Below are positions 1 through 9,500 of a stretch of 64,000 bases of DNA, piece by piece (the first letter of the stretch is position 1; each line of letters starts with the position of its first letter). Both the position numbers and the translations under genes were made by a program. Where the stretch lies: contig JAKBWA010000064.1 of the NCBI GenBank assembly GCA_021841025.1, forward strand, positions 97,287 to 161,286, given 5' to 3'. The notes under the pieces were generated by a model. The model worked only from the letters and a program-made list of their open reading frames with translations, was not told the origin of the DNA and searched no databases. Origin of the DNA: Bacillota bacterium. GTDB lineage: Bacteria; Bacillota; Sulfobacillia; Sulfobacillales; Sulfobacillaceae.

Positions 1-355
1 CAACGCCTTCATAGTGGCCAGCCACAATAATCACATGATCCAGACGGCTGAGCTGTTCGGCTAGCCTTTGATCAAACTTTCGACCTTGTGGAGTAGTCAA
101 TATCACCTGAGCTGGCCTGTGGTGATGGGCCTGGCCCCATTCCACTGCTGGAACGACGACGTCAGGGCGCATAAGCATTCCTATTCCGCCCCCAAAGGGG
201 TAATCGTCTGTCATGTTATGCGGTCCAATACCGAAGTCCCTTAGTGCGATCAGGCGGATGTCCACCAAACCTTGTGACTGCGCTTTCTTAATCATGCTTG
301 CTTGAAACGGTCCCCTAAACATTTCAGGAAACAAGCTCACTATCTGCACAACCAT
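1..355 (-). CDS. trmD: tRNA (guanine-N1)-methyltransferase TrmD, N-terminal part (runs off window)
   Basis: Reading the minus strand from an ATG at 355 gives [13 protein letters not shown] followed by DDYPFGGGIGML and ending in VAGHYEGV at the window edge. These are hallmark segments of TrmD, the SAM-dependent trefoil-knot enzyme that makes m1G37 next to the anticodon in the cytoplasm. About 118 residues are visible, so roughly the C-terminal half lies outside the window. The start codon overlaps the rimM stop by one base (TAATG), so the two are probably translationally coupled. The ORF track misses it because it is open at the edge. Confidence 0.95.
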   Translation of the reverse strand, partial: MVVQIVSLFPEMFRGPFQASMIKKAQSQGLVDIRLIALRDFGIGPHNMTDDYPFGGGIGMLMRPDVVVPAVEWGQAHHHRPAQVILTTPQGRKFDQRLAEQLSRLDHVIIVAGHYEGV

Positions 356-885
356 TATTCGGGGTCATCCAATCCTTCTGGCAATTGAACCACCATGATT
401 CCCTCCTCAAGCCTCACCTCAAGCACCACAGATTTAAGCGCTGGTATTAACAATCCAGGCTTTCCTGGGCGAATAACCTCAAATACATCATGATTCGCCC
501 CCGTGCGAATGATTTTGTCAATAGTGCCAATAATCTCCTGGGTACCATGATCTTGCACCCGCAATCCCTGCAACTGAAACCAGTAATACTCCTGGGAACC
601 CAACGGAGGAAGGGATTTTTTAGGCACATACAAGATCTCTCCGCGCAAGGTTTCGGCCTCTTCTCGGGTGCTGATTTGCTCGAGCTTCAAGATGACGAGA
701 GGAGGATGAGATTGCGCCATGATCACCTTTTGTGGGCCGGAAAGGGAACCTACCCATACGGTCTTTCTACGTAAAAGACGTTTGGGAAAATCCGTAGTGG
801 GATAAACCCGAAAAGCCCCCTGTATCCCGTGCGGAGCCGTGATCTCACCCACCGCCACAAAGTCGGACCAATCGGTATTACGCAT
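355..885 (-). CDS. rimM: 16S rRNA processing protein RimM
   Basis: RimM binds S19 and the 30S head and assists 16S rRNA maturation. The sequence [21 protein letters not shown] is the family N-terminal signature (RimM beta-barrel), and a PRC-barrel-like half follows ([11 protein letters not shown], then [13 protein letters not shown]). The track starts it at 921, but that start lies 40 bases inside rpsP. The internal ATG at 885 (MRNTDWSDF) gives a 176-residue protein, a normal family length, with only an 8-base overlap with rpsP, so I prefer it. It lies between rpsP and trmD in the same operon. The KH-domain gene khpA, often found between rpsP and rimM, is absent. Confidence 0.93.
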   Translation of the reverse strand: MRNTDWSDFVAVGEITAPHGIQGAFRVYPTTDFPKRLLRRKTVWVGSLSGPQKVIMAQSHPPLVILKLEQISTREEAETLRGEILYVPKKSLPPLGSQEYYWFQLQGLRVQDHGTQEIIGTIDKIIRTGANHDVFEVIRPGKPGLLIPALKSVVLEVRLEEGIMVVQLPEGLDDPE

Positions 886-1168
886 TTTTGTCAGACTTCT
901 TGTTGGCTTGTTTGAGCTCATGAATTTTCCTCAAAACTCCAGTTTGACGAAGCAATGATCTTGCCGTATCCGTTGGCTGGGCTCCGTTTTGGATCCATCG
1001 GATCGCTTTTTCTTCGTCAATTTTTACTACTGCAGGATTTTTTGTAGGATCGTAATATCCGATTTCTTCTAGAAATTTTCCATCCCGTGGAGACCTTGCG
1101 TCGGCCACCACAACTCGGTAAAATGGACGCTTCTTAGCTCCCATACGCCGTAAACGAATCTTAACCAC
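878..1168 (-). CDS. rpsP: 30S ribosomal protein S16
   Basis: The product is 96 residues long and opens with [30 protein letters not shown], the unmistakable S16 N terminus, followed by the family segment [11 protein letters not shown]16 is an early-assembling protein of the 30S subunit. A strong AGGAGG-like site precedes the ATG (seen as ctcctt on the plus strand at about 1175). The gene follows ffh after 38 bases and overlaps the start of rimM, fitting the usual ffh-rpsP-rimM-trmD operon. The lysine-rich tail (NKKSDKNA) is ordinary for the family. Confidence 0.98.
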   Translation of the reverse strand: MVKIRLRRMGAKKRPFYRVVVADARSPRDGKFLEEIGYYDPTKNPAVVKIDEEKAIRWIQNGAQPTDTARSLLRQTGVLRKIHELKQANKKSDKNA

Positions 1169-1206
1169 ACTGTCCCTCCTTTCATTAGTTAAGTAGTCTT
1201 CCGAAT

Positions 1207-2568
1207 CTATTTGAGGTCAGGAAAATCCTTCAAGTCTTTGAATGGCATTTTGGGAAATTTTCTCTTGCGTCCCGTGCCCTTCATTTGTTTCATGAGCTTC
1301 CGCATCTCATAAAATTGTTTGACTAAACGGTTAACTTCCTGAACCGACGTACCACTTCCCGACGCAATTCTGCGCCGGCGGCTTCCATCGATAATTTCGG
1401 GTTTGCGGCGCTCAGAGGCTGTCATGGAATTTATGATAGCTTCTACGCGCTCAAGCCCTTTGTCGTCAACTTGCCCCTTATACTTGTTCAGATTAAAAGG
1501 ACCCATGCCGCCCGGGAGAAGCTCCATGACCTTGGATAGCGGACCTAGTTTTTTTACCTGCTGCAGCATCGCTTGAAAGTCTTCGAAGTTGAAGTCTTTG
1601 GTGCCAATCCGCTTGGCATGAGACTCTATTTCGTCCTTGTCCAGAGACTCTTCGGCTTTTTCAATCAGGGTCAAAACATCGCCCATTCCCAAAATACGAG
1701 AGGCCATCCGATCCGGTTGAAAGGGCTCTAAGGCTTCAACCTTTTCTCCGGTCGCAATCAACTTTATGGGCAAGCCTGTGACCGCACGAATCGACAGGGC
1801 CGCTCCGCCCCGCGCATCCCCATCAAGTTTGGTGAGAATAACCCCTGTTACCGGAAGGAGATCCTTGAAAGCTTCGGCTACCCGTACTGCATCCTGCCCT
1901 GTCATCGCGTCGACGACTAAAAGGGTTTCGTGCGCTGCCACTTCTTGTTGCATTTGAACTAATTCGCCCATCAGATCATTGTCAATATGCAAACGTCCAG
2001 CGGTATCCACCAGGATAACATCTCGCGCCATCTGACGGCTTCGCCGCCACCCTTCCTGAACCAATTGTACGGGAGAGAAGCCGTCTTCATAAACAACTGG
2101 TACCTGGATTTGCTGGCCCAGGGCCTGCAATTGGTCTACTGCGGCGGGCCGGTAAATATCTGCTGCAACAAGAAGAGGCTGCCGCCCTTGCTGCTTAAAC
2201 ATTCGGGCAAGCTTCGCTGCCGATGTGGTTTTGCCAGAACCTTGAAGACCAACAAGATAGATAACAGTAGGAGGATTTGACGCCATCTTAATCCGTTCAA
2301 CCTGTTCACCCATTAACTCAGTCAAGTGATCACGCACAATGCGAACCACTCCCTGAACCGGCGTCAGGCTTTGCAGGATGTCTTGGCCTATCGCTTCTTC
2401 TTCCACCCGACGCAAGAAATCGCGCACGACTTTGAAGTTCACATCGGCCTCTAGAAGCGCCATACGCACATCGCGAAGCCCTTGGCGTACATCGTCTTCA
2501 GTCAGTCTTCCTTTGTTGCGCATTCGCTTAAAGGTGACTTGCAGCTTCTCCGTCAGATTATCAAACAT
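1207..2568 (-). CDS. ffh: Signal recognition particle protein Ffh (SRP54)
   Basis: Ffh is the GTPase of the signal recognition particle. It binds 4.5S/6S RNA and signal peptides of nascent membrane proteins and docks with FtsY. The 453 residues match the family length. An N domain occupies about residues 1-90. The G domain carries the P-loop [15 protein letters not shown] near residue 107, [10 protein letters not shown] and [14 protein letters not shown]. The methionine-rich M domain follows ([32 protein letters not shown]). It starts one base downstream of the ylxM stop, so the pair is coupled. No 4.5S RNA gene was recognised nearby. Confidence 0.98.
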   Translation of the reverse strand: MFDNLTEKLQVTFKRMRNKGRLTEDDVRQGLRDVRMALLEADVNFKVVRDFLRRVEEEAIGQDILQSLTPVQGVVRIVRDHLTELMGEQVERIKMASNPPTVIYLVGLQGSGKTTSAAKLARMFKQQGRQPLLVAADIYRPAAVDQLQALGQQIQVPVVYEDGFSPVQLVQEGWRRSRQMARDVILVDTAGRLHIDNDLMGELVQMQQEVAAHETLLVVDAMTGQDAVRVAEAFKDLLPVTGVILTKLDGDARGGAALSIRAVTGLPIKLIATGEKVEALEPFQPDRMASRILGMGDVLTLIEKAEESLDKDEIESHAKRIGTKDFNFEDFQAMLQQVKKLGPLSKVMELLPGGMGPFNLNKYKGQVDDKGLERVEAIINSMTASERRKPEIIDGSRRRRIASGSGTSVQEVNRLVKQFYEMRKLMKQMKGTGRKRKFPKMPFKDLKDFPDLK

Positions 2569-2569
2569 C

Positions 2570-2917
2570 TCAAGGCCCCTCCTCTGCTGCTAGGTCTTCG
2601 ATGATCTTTTCGGCTTGCAATCGCCACGATCCCTCAGGGGCTTCATGAACAAGATCCCATAGGACTTTGAGTTGCTGTTGGCGATAATTCATTTGCACGA
2701 TCAAGGATAACTTACTTTCCCACTCCTCGAAAAGTTTCTGGCTCCGTTCTAACACGTCGTGAATAGCTGCCCGGCTCACATGTTTGGCCTCAGCAATTTC
2801 CATCAGCGACCAGTCTTCCAGGTAATATAGGCGCCAGACATCTCTCTGGTGGTCGGTAAGCATGCCTCCATAGAAATCGTACAAAAGGTTAGCTCGCTCA
2901 CGATTCAAACGTTCCAC
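2570..2917 (-). CDS. ylxM: YlxM-family putative helix-turn-helix protein of the SRP operon
   Basis: The sequence shows LLYDFYGGMLTDHQRDVWRLYYLEDWSLMEIAEAKHVSRAAIHDVLERSQKLFEEWE, a sigma-70 region-4-like HTH typical of the UPF0122/YlxM family that sits upstream of ffh in Firmicutes. Its exact job is unsettled; a link to SRP function is assumed from gene order. The track start is a GTG at 2950 with no ribosome-binding site. An in-frame ATG lies at 2932. The GTG at 2917 is preceded by GGAGG five bases away and is my preference. The gene is led by a near-consensus promoter at 2967-2995. Confidence 0.85.
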   Translation of the reverse strand: MERLNRERANLLYDFYGGMLTDHQRDVWRLYYLEDWSLMEIAEAKHVSRAAIHDVLERSQKLFEEWESKLSLIVQMNYRQQQLKVLWDLVHEAPEGSWRLQAEKIIEDLAAEEGP

Positions 2918-2966
2918 ATGTCCCTCCGGCATGCTGTTAAGCAATTGCACTTAACAGACAATCCTC

Positions 2967-2995
2967 ATCATAGTGAAAGCATGTGGCTCTGTCAA
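2967..2995 (-). promoter_or_regulatory. Sigma-A-type promoter of the ylxM-ffh-rpsP-rimM-trmD operon
   Basis: On the minus strand TTGACA, a 17-base spacer and TATGAT stand about 50 bases upstream of ylxM. The expected transcription start is near 2960. The match is 6/6 and 5/6 to the housekeeping consensus, read directly from sequence. Confidence 0.75.
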
Positions 2996-3478
2996 ATATA
3001 AGCTATGTGGACGACTCACGAATTTTCTCCGTCTTAGCATACTAAGCGACACGCGCCTTGGTCATGGCAGCTGCAGCCGCAATATTTCGTCAACGGAATT
3101 AGTTGCCGGTTCTTTACATAGTACGAAGCTAAAAAGTAATGGTCCCTGTTTATGGGGCTTTTAATGCTTACACAAAAGCGTGCAGCATTTCTTGTCGCAC
3201 GCTGTCGCAGAGGCTAAATCTCACTTGTTCTTGCCACCAGGCTGATCCCATCACGTACTAGGCCACATTGTGCAAGTGTTTAGTATCAACACTTACACCC
3301 GTATTTGCTTTCACGAATTCTTAAATCTATATCAGGTATACCGTTGACAACACACAACCTGTCGTCTTAAAGGGAACCCCTCGTCTCCTATGGAATAAAG
3401 CCCTATTGGTTTACCGGCGGTCTTTTAGAACCTCATACACCGCCGGTTCTTATACTCCTTTATAGGGAAGATTGTCAG
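2996..3478. other. Non-coding stretch between the SRP operon and the sucrose cassette
   Basis: About 480 bases hold no convincing gene; the 63-residue plus-strand ORF in the track has no ribosome-binding site or family character. The one clear structure is a perfect 9-base inverted repeat, ACCGGCGGT (3413-3421) and ACCGCCGGT (3439-3447), with a 17-base loop. It lies just downstream of the sucrose-phosphatase-like gene. It has no T-run on either strand, so it may be a Rho-independent-like 3' stabiliser or a protein site rather than a standard terminator. Confidence 0.5.
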
Positions 3479-4198
3479 TTACTGACGTTGATTTAGCCAT
3501 TGCTGCAAACCGTCCAATACCCCTAATGCGCCGGGATAACTTGAACGCATAATCCATTCGGGTAAACAGTTTCGAACAGATGCATCACCGTTTGCGACAA
3601 GAACCCCGGGATAGTGATTGGACAACATGTCTCCGTCATTTTCGGCATTGCCGGCTACGAAACAATTCTGTGTTTTGACTCCGACTTGGCGCAGAATATA
3701 GTGCAGTGCTCGACTTTTCAATGCCGTACAAGGGAGAATATCCAACCGCATTTCATCCGGGTGCCACAAGATACGGGCCGGCAGATGATTGCTGGCTAGA
3801 TACGATTTCACCACGGACACTAAAGTCGAGTCCTCTAATTCAAAAGCCACACGCCAATGAGAACTGCGCCCACGATAGATTACTCCAGGAATACTAGCCA
3901 ATGCCGTGCGAAGGCGCCTGGGAGACCAATAACGGCGCTGTTCAAAGGCCCAGAATTCATCAGCGTCCAAATTCGGTCCCCAAAATATGTCGGCTCCCAC
4001 ATCAGTTGCAATGGCCAGAGGACGAGGAAATCCATAGCGGTTAATCAGAGAACACGCATTATTAAGCGTCCGGCCTGTAAGATAAATCACTCCCAGTTCC
4101 GGATGCTCCAGCAAATAGTCACGCACTTCCTGTTCTCCGCCGTGACCAATTAAGGTTCCATCAATGTCAGTAGCCAACACCCGTCTGATGGCGGCCAC
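3479..4198 (-). CDS. HAD-superfamily sucrose-6-phosphate phosphatase-like protein
   Basis: The protein shows the HAD type-II signature of the sucrose-phosphatase/Cof group. Motif I is VLATDIDGTLIG with the nucleophile Asp, then YLTGR (motif II region), a C2 cap (LASIPGVIYRG...RVAFELED), a basic stretch ALKSRAL supplying motif III Lys, and VAGNAENDGDML (motif IV). Members of this family dephosphorylate sucrose-6F-phosphate. The track start (4225) lies deep inside the neighbouring glycosyltransferase. A GTG at 4198 has GAGGAGG nine bases upstream and begins VAAIRRVLATDIDG, so I use it (239 residues, 32-base overlap with the upstream gene). The pairing with a sucrose-synthesis-type glycosyltransferase supports the function; related phosphatases cannot be excluded. 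Confidence 0.82.
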   Translation of the reverse strand: MAAIRRVLATDIDGTLIGHGGEQEVRDYLLEHPELGVIYLTGRTLNNACSLINRYGFPRPLAIATDVGADIFWGPNLDADEFWAFEQRRYWSPRRLRTALASIPGVIYRGRSSHWRVAFELEDSTLVSVVKSYLASNHLPARILWHPDEMRLDILPCTALKSRALHYILRQVGVKTQNCFVAGNAENDGDMLSNHYPGVLVANGDASVRNCLPEWIMRSSYPGALGVLDGLQQWLNQRQ

Positions 4199-5393
4199 TG
4201 GATGCCACCTCCTCATACACTGCATGTAAACGCTGCGCCATGTGATTCACGGTATGATGCCTCTGAATCACTTCTTGGCCGCTTATTCCCATTTGCCTGG
4301 CACGATTGGAATTTTGCCATAACTCTAACGCGTTTTGCCACACTTGGTCAACGCGTGAACGATCAACGACAATTCCTGTTAAGTTGGGCTTAATCCAGTC
4401 TTCAACGCCGGGAACATTTGTTCCGACCACGGCGCTGCCGGAAGCCATCGCTTCTGCCACAGCCATCCCCAGCGTAGGCCCTTGATTAGGAGAAACTAAT
4501 ACCACTGAGGACCCCATATACATAGCTACCGCGTGATGAGGCATGGGTCCCAAAAATTTTACTGAAGACCCTAATTGTCGGGCCAGTTCCCGCAACCCGG
4601 GATCCGTGGGCATCCCCTCTACTACTTCTCCCGGACTTCCTCCGATGATGACCAGAACCAAATCTGAGGGAATCGATGAGCGGCTCATCACTTCGAGTAA
4701 TTCTTGAATGCCACGACCGCGATTAAGACGTCCCACATAGAGAATTGGTGGTTTGATGAGACGAAGACCCCGCATCAATGGTCCTGCATCACGGACAAAA
4801 AAGTTCGTAATATCCACACCCGGAGGAACCACGTAAATCGGCACTTCGGGTGCCGTCTGATGTATCATTTCACTTTCCTTTAAATATGGGACAATTACGC
4901 CTTGAGCCTGATCCAGCAGTCGATCTTCGGTTTCCACACGCACCTCGGAGACCTCTTCACCCGGTCTTACAATCCATCGTCCCATCTTATAAGGCGAGTG
5001 TACCCAAGGAATTTTCAGCTCTGATGCGATATAGGAGGCTACCATTCCCGCAATCCAGAAATGGCTGTGAATAATGTGATATTCCCTTTGCTGTTCACGG
5101 ATCCAATTCAAAGCCTGATCAGCAATGGCTTCTCGATTAGTATACCAGTCTTCGTCGAAAGCTAGTTTCTCCTCCCACCCTCTTAGACGAATGACTTGGC
5201 CTAAATGCCCAAAGGAATACCGTTCCGGCAAATCCGCGTGTTTTCGCAATGTCATCACATCTACCGCGTAGCCTAGATGTTGCAAATTGCGTCCCATTTG
5301 TCGAACAATCACTTGCTGACCCCCAGTGTCCCCGCCATCTAGAGGACTAAGAGGATCCGCCCGCAGAGAAATCTGCAGTACCCGCTTCATCAT
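4167..5393 (-). CDS. GT4-family glycosyltransferase, sucrose-phosphate-synthase-like
   Basis: The 408-residue GT-B protein has the N-terminal loop SPLDGGDTGGQQVIV, which matches the DTGGQ donor/acceptor loop of sucrose-phosphate and sucrose synthases. It continues with IIHSHFWIAGMVAS and VHSPYKMG, and has the C-terminal family elements PILYVGRLNRGRGIQELL and SPNQGPTLGMAVAEAMASGSAVVGT (E-x7-E type). The likely reaction is UDP-/ADP-glucose plus fructose-6-phosphate to sucrose-6-phosphate. Sucrose could serve as a compatible solute or carbon store. Other GT4 reactions are possible. It is led by a c-di-AMP riboswitch and a GGAGGGG ribosome-binding site, and overlaps the phosphatase gene by 32 bases. 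Confidence 0.82.
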   Translation of the reverse strand: MMKRVLQISLRADPLSPLDGGDTGGQQVIVRQMGRNLQHLGYAVDVMTLRKHADLPERYSFGHLGQVIRLRGWEEKLAFDEDWYTNREAIADQALNWIREQQREYHIIHSHFWIAGMVASYIASELKIPWVHSPYKMGRWIVRPGEEVSEVRVETEDRLLDQAQGVIVPYLKESEMIHQTAPEVPIYVVPPGVDITNFFVRDAGPLMRGLRLIKPPILYVGRLNRGRGIQELLEVMSRSSIPSDLVLVIIGGSPGEVVEGMPTDPGLRELARQLGSSVKFLGPMPHHAVAMYMGSSVVLVSPNQGPTLGMAVAEAMASGSAVVGTNVPGVEDWIKPNLTGIVVDRSRVDQVWQNALELWQNSNRARQMGISGQEVIQRHHTVNHMAQRLHAVYEEVASSGRHQTGVGY

Positions 5394-5418
5394 GACAAAT
5401 CCCCCTCCACATACCAGG

Positions 5419-5440
5419 AAAAAACCCGGCTTTCCCGGGG
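5419..5440 (-). terminator. Intrinsic terminator of the c-di-AMP riboswitch
   Basis: On the minus strand CCCGG, a GAAAG loop and CCGGG are followed by six T, placed between the riboswitch aptamer and the glycosyltransferase ribosome-binding site at 5402-5408. This is the expected place for the expression platform of a transcriptional OFF switch. A second T-run (5454-5461) directly follows the aptamer's closing helix. Confidence 0.75.
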
Positions 5441-5465
5441 GAAGGAATCAAATAAAAAAAACACA

Positions 5466-5593
5466 CCTTGAGCCCCCTTACGCCTACGAAGTTAGCTGAC
5501 GGGTTCGGGCTGCGAGCATGCCCGTTGCAAAGCAATTCACCCCACGACTCACGGGTCCTCCGCTCCTTTGACAAGAATTCGGCGTTATCAAGG
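5466..5593 (-). promoter_or_regulatory. Cyclic di-AMP riboswitch (ydaO/yuaA class)
   Basis: The minus-strand leader contains the conserved blocks of the ydaO/yuaA RNA in order: AACGCCGAAT, AAAGGAGCGGAGGACCCG, GGGGTGAAT, CAGCCCGAACCCGTCAGCTAA and TTCGTAGGCG. The outer helix CCTTGA/TCAAGG (5588-5593 with 5466-5471) closes it. This class binds c-di-AMP and usually turns genes off through a terminator. Here it precedes the sucrose cassette, so expression should rise when c-di-AMP falls, as in osmotic upshift. The ORF drawn through this region (5347-5631) is not a gene. Confidence 0.92.
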
Positions 5594-5601
5594 ATACTAT
5601 A

Positions 5602-5631
5602 AGTATACGAAAAATGAAAAAACTCCGTCAA
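5602..5631 (-). promoter_or_regulatory. Promoter of the riboswitch-sucrose cassette
   Basis: TTGACG, an 18-base spacer and TATACT on the minus strand overlap the last codons of ftsY. The predicted start near 5595 coincides with the 5' end of the riboswitch aptamer, which supports the call and shows the cassette is independent of the smc-ftsY transcript. Confidence 0.7.
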
Positions 5632-6542
5632 TCTCCTAAAATTGCCTGCACGTAACTTTCCGCATCAAAGGGCATTAAATCTTCGACCTTTTCTCCCACT
5701 CCAATAAACCGGATCGGCAAACCCAGCTGCCTTTGAATGGACAAAGCGATCCCGCCCTTAGCCGTGCCGTCCAGTTTGGTTAGAACAATTCCCGTCACAT
5801 GAACAACTCTTAAAAACACTTCTGCTTGAGCCAGACCGTTCTGCCCGGTTGTCGCGTCGATAACTAACCACACCGCGTGAGGAGCATCAGCGCGTTCTCG
5901 TTGTATCACACGGACAACTTTTTCTAATTCATTCATCAAATTCGATTTGTTGTGCAGTCGGCCTGCCGTGTCGATAATAGCCAGGTCGCGGCTTCGAGCA
6001 ATGGCTGCACGTACAGTGTCATAGGCCACAGCCGCCGAATCGGCCCCCGTTCCCTGGCTCACGACTTCGACACCCGCGCGATGTCCCCATAGTTGCAATT
6101 GTTCTACCGCTGCGGCCCGAAAAGTGTCAGCAGCACCCAATATGACTTGATATCCTTGGCGTTTCATTAAATAGGCAAATTTTCCAGCTGTGGTCGTTTT
6201 GCCCGTACCATTAACCCCAACCATCAGCCATATGCTGGGTCTTTGAGGATCAAGCAACATCGGATCCGAGGTTGGGGGGAAGACATTCACCATGATTTTC
6301 TTCAGTAAAACCATGACATCGTCTCCTCGCAGAGGATTGCTAGCTCGGACCTCCTCACGCAACTGACCCAACAAATAGTCGACGGTGTCAAATCCCAGAT
6401 CTGCCTCATAAAGAATTTCTTCTAAGTTGTCCCACAACGAATCGTCCCATTGGCGCCCTTGAACCAGGGTTTTAATCTTTCCACCAAGATTGTCGCGGGT
6501 TCGGGTCATACCTTCTTTGAGTCGGTTCCAAAAACCAGCCAT
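5628..6542 (-). CDS. ftsY: Signal recognition particle receptor FtsY
   Basis: FtsY is the membrane-associated GTPase that receives SRP-ribosome complexes. The protein is essentially an NG domain: N-domain helices at residues 1-90, P-loop VGVNGTGKTTTAGKFAY near 110, then TFRAAAVEQLQLWG, IIDTAGRLHNKSNLMNEL, TKLDGTAKGGIAL and the closing GVGEKVEDLMPFDAESYV. At 304 residues it lacks the long acidic A domain of E. coli FtsY, as is usual in Firmicutes. It lies 13 bases downstream of smc in the same operon; ffh is nearby but separated by the sucrose cassette. Confidence 0.98.
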   Translation of the reverse strand: MAGFWNRLKEGMTRTRDNLGGKIKTLVQGRQWDDSLWDNLEEILYEADLGFDTVDYLLGQLREEVRASNPLRGDDVMVLLKKIMVNVFPPTSDPMLLDPQRPSIWLMVGVNGTGKTTTAGKFAYLMKRQGYQVILGAADTFRAAAVEQLQLWGHRAGVEVVSQGTGADSAAVAYDTVRAAIARSRDLAIIDTAGRLHNKSNLMNELEKVVRVIQRERADAPHAVWLVIDATTGQNGLAQAEVFLRVVHVTGIVLTKLDGTAKGGIALSIQRQLGLPIRFIGVGEKVEDLMPFDAESYVQAILGD

Positions 6543-6555
6543 TTTTCGTCATCAC

Positions 6556-9500
6556 CTATCCTTCTCTAACCTCAGGCATTTGTTCAATTTGAACGGAAAC
6601 CAGACGACTCCGTCCTTTTCCATCGCCTGCAACCCCCCACAGAGCATCGGCAATAGCCATTGTTGATTTATGATGCGTCACAATAACATATTGAGTCTTG
6701 CCACGATGTTCCCGAATGTACTCCGCAACCTTATGCGCATTGGCCTCATCTAGAGCAGCCTCCGCCTCATCGAGCACAACAAAAGGAGACGACTTCACAC
6801 TCAATAAAGCGAAGAGCCAGGAAATCCCTCCGAGAGCTTTTTCTCCTCCCGATAAGAGCGACAGAGTTCCGGGTTTCTTGCCTGGAGGCGTAATCCGCAA
6901 CTCCACACCCCGTTCCTCTCCCTCAATCCACCGAAAACCGCCTTCTCCTCCCAACAAGGCTGAACAGGCTTGATTAAACGCCGTTTCAACTTGTTGAGCA
7001 GTTTTAGTGATCCGAAGATCCACCTCTTGGTCAATTTGCCGCAATGTTCCCCGCAACTCGTCAGCCGACAGTTCCACATCGTGCCGCTCTGCCTCAAGGT
7101 ATTCTAGACGTTTCTCAAGTTGTGTAAACAAGGCATAGACACCTGGATGAACCTCCCCTAAACTCTCCATGGTATTTTGCCATTCGTCCAACATCTTCTT
7201 TGCTTCTGGCAATTGGTCATTCTCCAATGGCTCGGTCTGGGCAGGCTCATAGCCTTCCCACTTTGCTCCTGTCCTTACCAATTGCTGTTCCAAATAATTG
7301 ATCCGGCCTGCCGTTTTTCGGTCTTCTGCCATGATGCTCTGGGTTTTGGCCTCGTTTGTTTTCAACGCATCTTCAATTTGGTGCAATTGCTGTTGGACGT
7401 CATGAACTTCTTTGCCCTTCTGGTCAATCTGTTGATTCATCCTGGCCCGTTCTTGGCGCCGTACCGCCAATTGACTGAGAACCTTATCCATAGAATGCCG
7501 CAAGTCGTTCAAGCGCTGTTGTATAGTCTCTTTTTGGACCGTCAATTGCCGACTCTCTTCTTTATAGTACGCCAACAATTCCAAACGGTGGGAGTGAACT
7601 TGCCGAGAATGAAGATATTGCTCGTGGCGTGACTGATAGGCCTCTTTGAGTTGTTGCAGTTCCTGTTCAGTTTCCTGAATTGTTGCGAGAGTTGTGTCCA
7701 AAGTCTGGGTAGCTTGTTTCAAGCGAGTTCCAGCGCTTTCTAATGCGGACATCATGTCCCTAACCGCCTGTGTGTTGATTTCCCCGTCTTGCAGAATTCG
7801 CTTCAACTGGCTCAACCGCTCTTGATAGTGTCCTAGAGATTGCCGCAATTGTCCTTCTTTTGCCTCTAGTCCCGTTAATTCACCTTTTAATTGCTCTTGA
7901 CGACTTTGTCTTTGTCTCAGCACCTCTTTTAACTGGGTGATCCGGTCAGAAAGTGCCCCAAATTTACCACTTTTTTCTCTCACCCGGCTTTCACTTCCGC
8001 CGGAGATTGCCCCTCCGCTCAAAATCACCTGGCCGTCTACGCTCACCATTCGGTACCGAAATTGATGAAGACGCCCCAGAGCGTTTCCCGCTTCCAAAGA
8101 CTCAATCACCAAAACACGTCCCAACACATAACTCATGGCAGGAAAAAGTTCTGGATCAAAAGTAATCTGATCCAGTGCCCATCCAATGGCTCCGGGCTGA
8201 TTGGCCAAGTAACGGTCGCGATCAGGTACAAGAGCCGGCCGAATTTGATCTAGGGGCAAAAGCGTGACGCGTCCGGCTCTTTGACGTTTAAGCCAATCCA
8301 CAACATGTCTTGCATGAATTTCGGTATCGGTAATGACAAAGTACCGCTGAGCCCTCAATGCCACGTCGATCGCCCTGTGCAGTCGTGGAGGAATCGTAAT
8401 AAGAGATCCTACAGTACCTAAGATCCCAGCAATTTGCCCCTCCTTCCCCATCTCCAAAACCGCTCGCACGCTAAAAGGCATAGTCTCTTCCTCTGACTCC
8501 ACCGATCGCAGAGCCTTTATCTGAGCCTCGATCCGCCACAAATCTTGCTGCGCTTCATTTATGTCCTTGTTGACAAGCGCCAATTCTTGTTTCACGGCCC
8601 TATGTGTCTGCTTCACATCCTCATAAGATGCCTCGGTTGACGTATACAGGGTTCGCAAGCGGGATTCTTCGGACTCCCAGTTTGTTACGGTCGCCAGTAA
8701 ATCATCATGACCCGCCAGATTCAGTGCCCCTTCTAAACGGTCCCGGCGCCTCTCTAACTGCCGTGTTTCTTCTGCTAAACTCTTGATAATGGCTTCCTGG
8801 CGCTGCCGATCCTGAATTTGTTCGTCCAAAATGCGTGCCTTGACGTCGAGTGCAGTACGCATCGACTTCAGCTCTGGTTCGCTGCCAGAGGCCTTTTGCA
8901 CCGTATCGAGATCTGCATTATCCTCAGTATCGGTGAGATTTGCTAATTTCTCACTAACATCTTGTAACTGGCAGGTAATTTTTGAACTCTGCTCCTCGAG
9001 ACCCTCTATTTCCCGTTCCAAACCTTCTTGTTCCGCTTCTAACCGGGCAATATAGGTGTCGATCACAGCCATGGATTGTCGCTTGGTTTCAACCGTGTTC
9101 TTTGCTGAATCCAGCCTCTCTTTCATCTGGCCCTGAAGCAAAACTTTCTGATCACGTTCACTTCTGAGAGTTTGTAACTCGACCTCTAAATCAGCTCGCC
9201 GGCGATTCATTCTTGCCAAGGTCTCCTGCCACATGGCTTGATCTTGCATGGCTTGCAGATATTGGGTCAATTGGTAACGCGTTTGCAGATCATGATATCG
9301 GTGTTTTATGTCTAAATAGGTCTTTTCGACATGAGCGTCTTCCGCTATCTCTTCCTTTTGGTTACGAACATCCGCGATAAGATCACCTATGCGGTCCAGA
9401 TTGCGCTGCACATCAGTCAAATGCTGCAATGTCTCCCGTCGTTTCACTTTGTATCTCGAAACACCTGCCGCTTCTTCCAACTGTTCCAATCGTTCTTTTG

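Noticed and set aside
2996-3478. SRP RNA (ffs) gene near ffh
   Set aside because: No GNAR tetraloop hairpin with the SRP Alu or helix-8 consensus could be recognised.
5347-5631. 94-residue minus-strand ORF overlapping the glycosyltransferase start
   Set aside because: It lies across the c-di-AMP riboswitch and terminator and has no ribosome-binding site or protein family character.
7177-7632. 151-residue plus-strand ORF
   Set aside because: It is antisense to the smc coiled coil; its hydrophobic look is a by-product of complementing Gln/Glu/Leu-rich codons.
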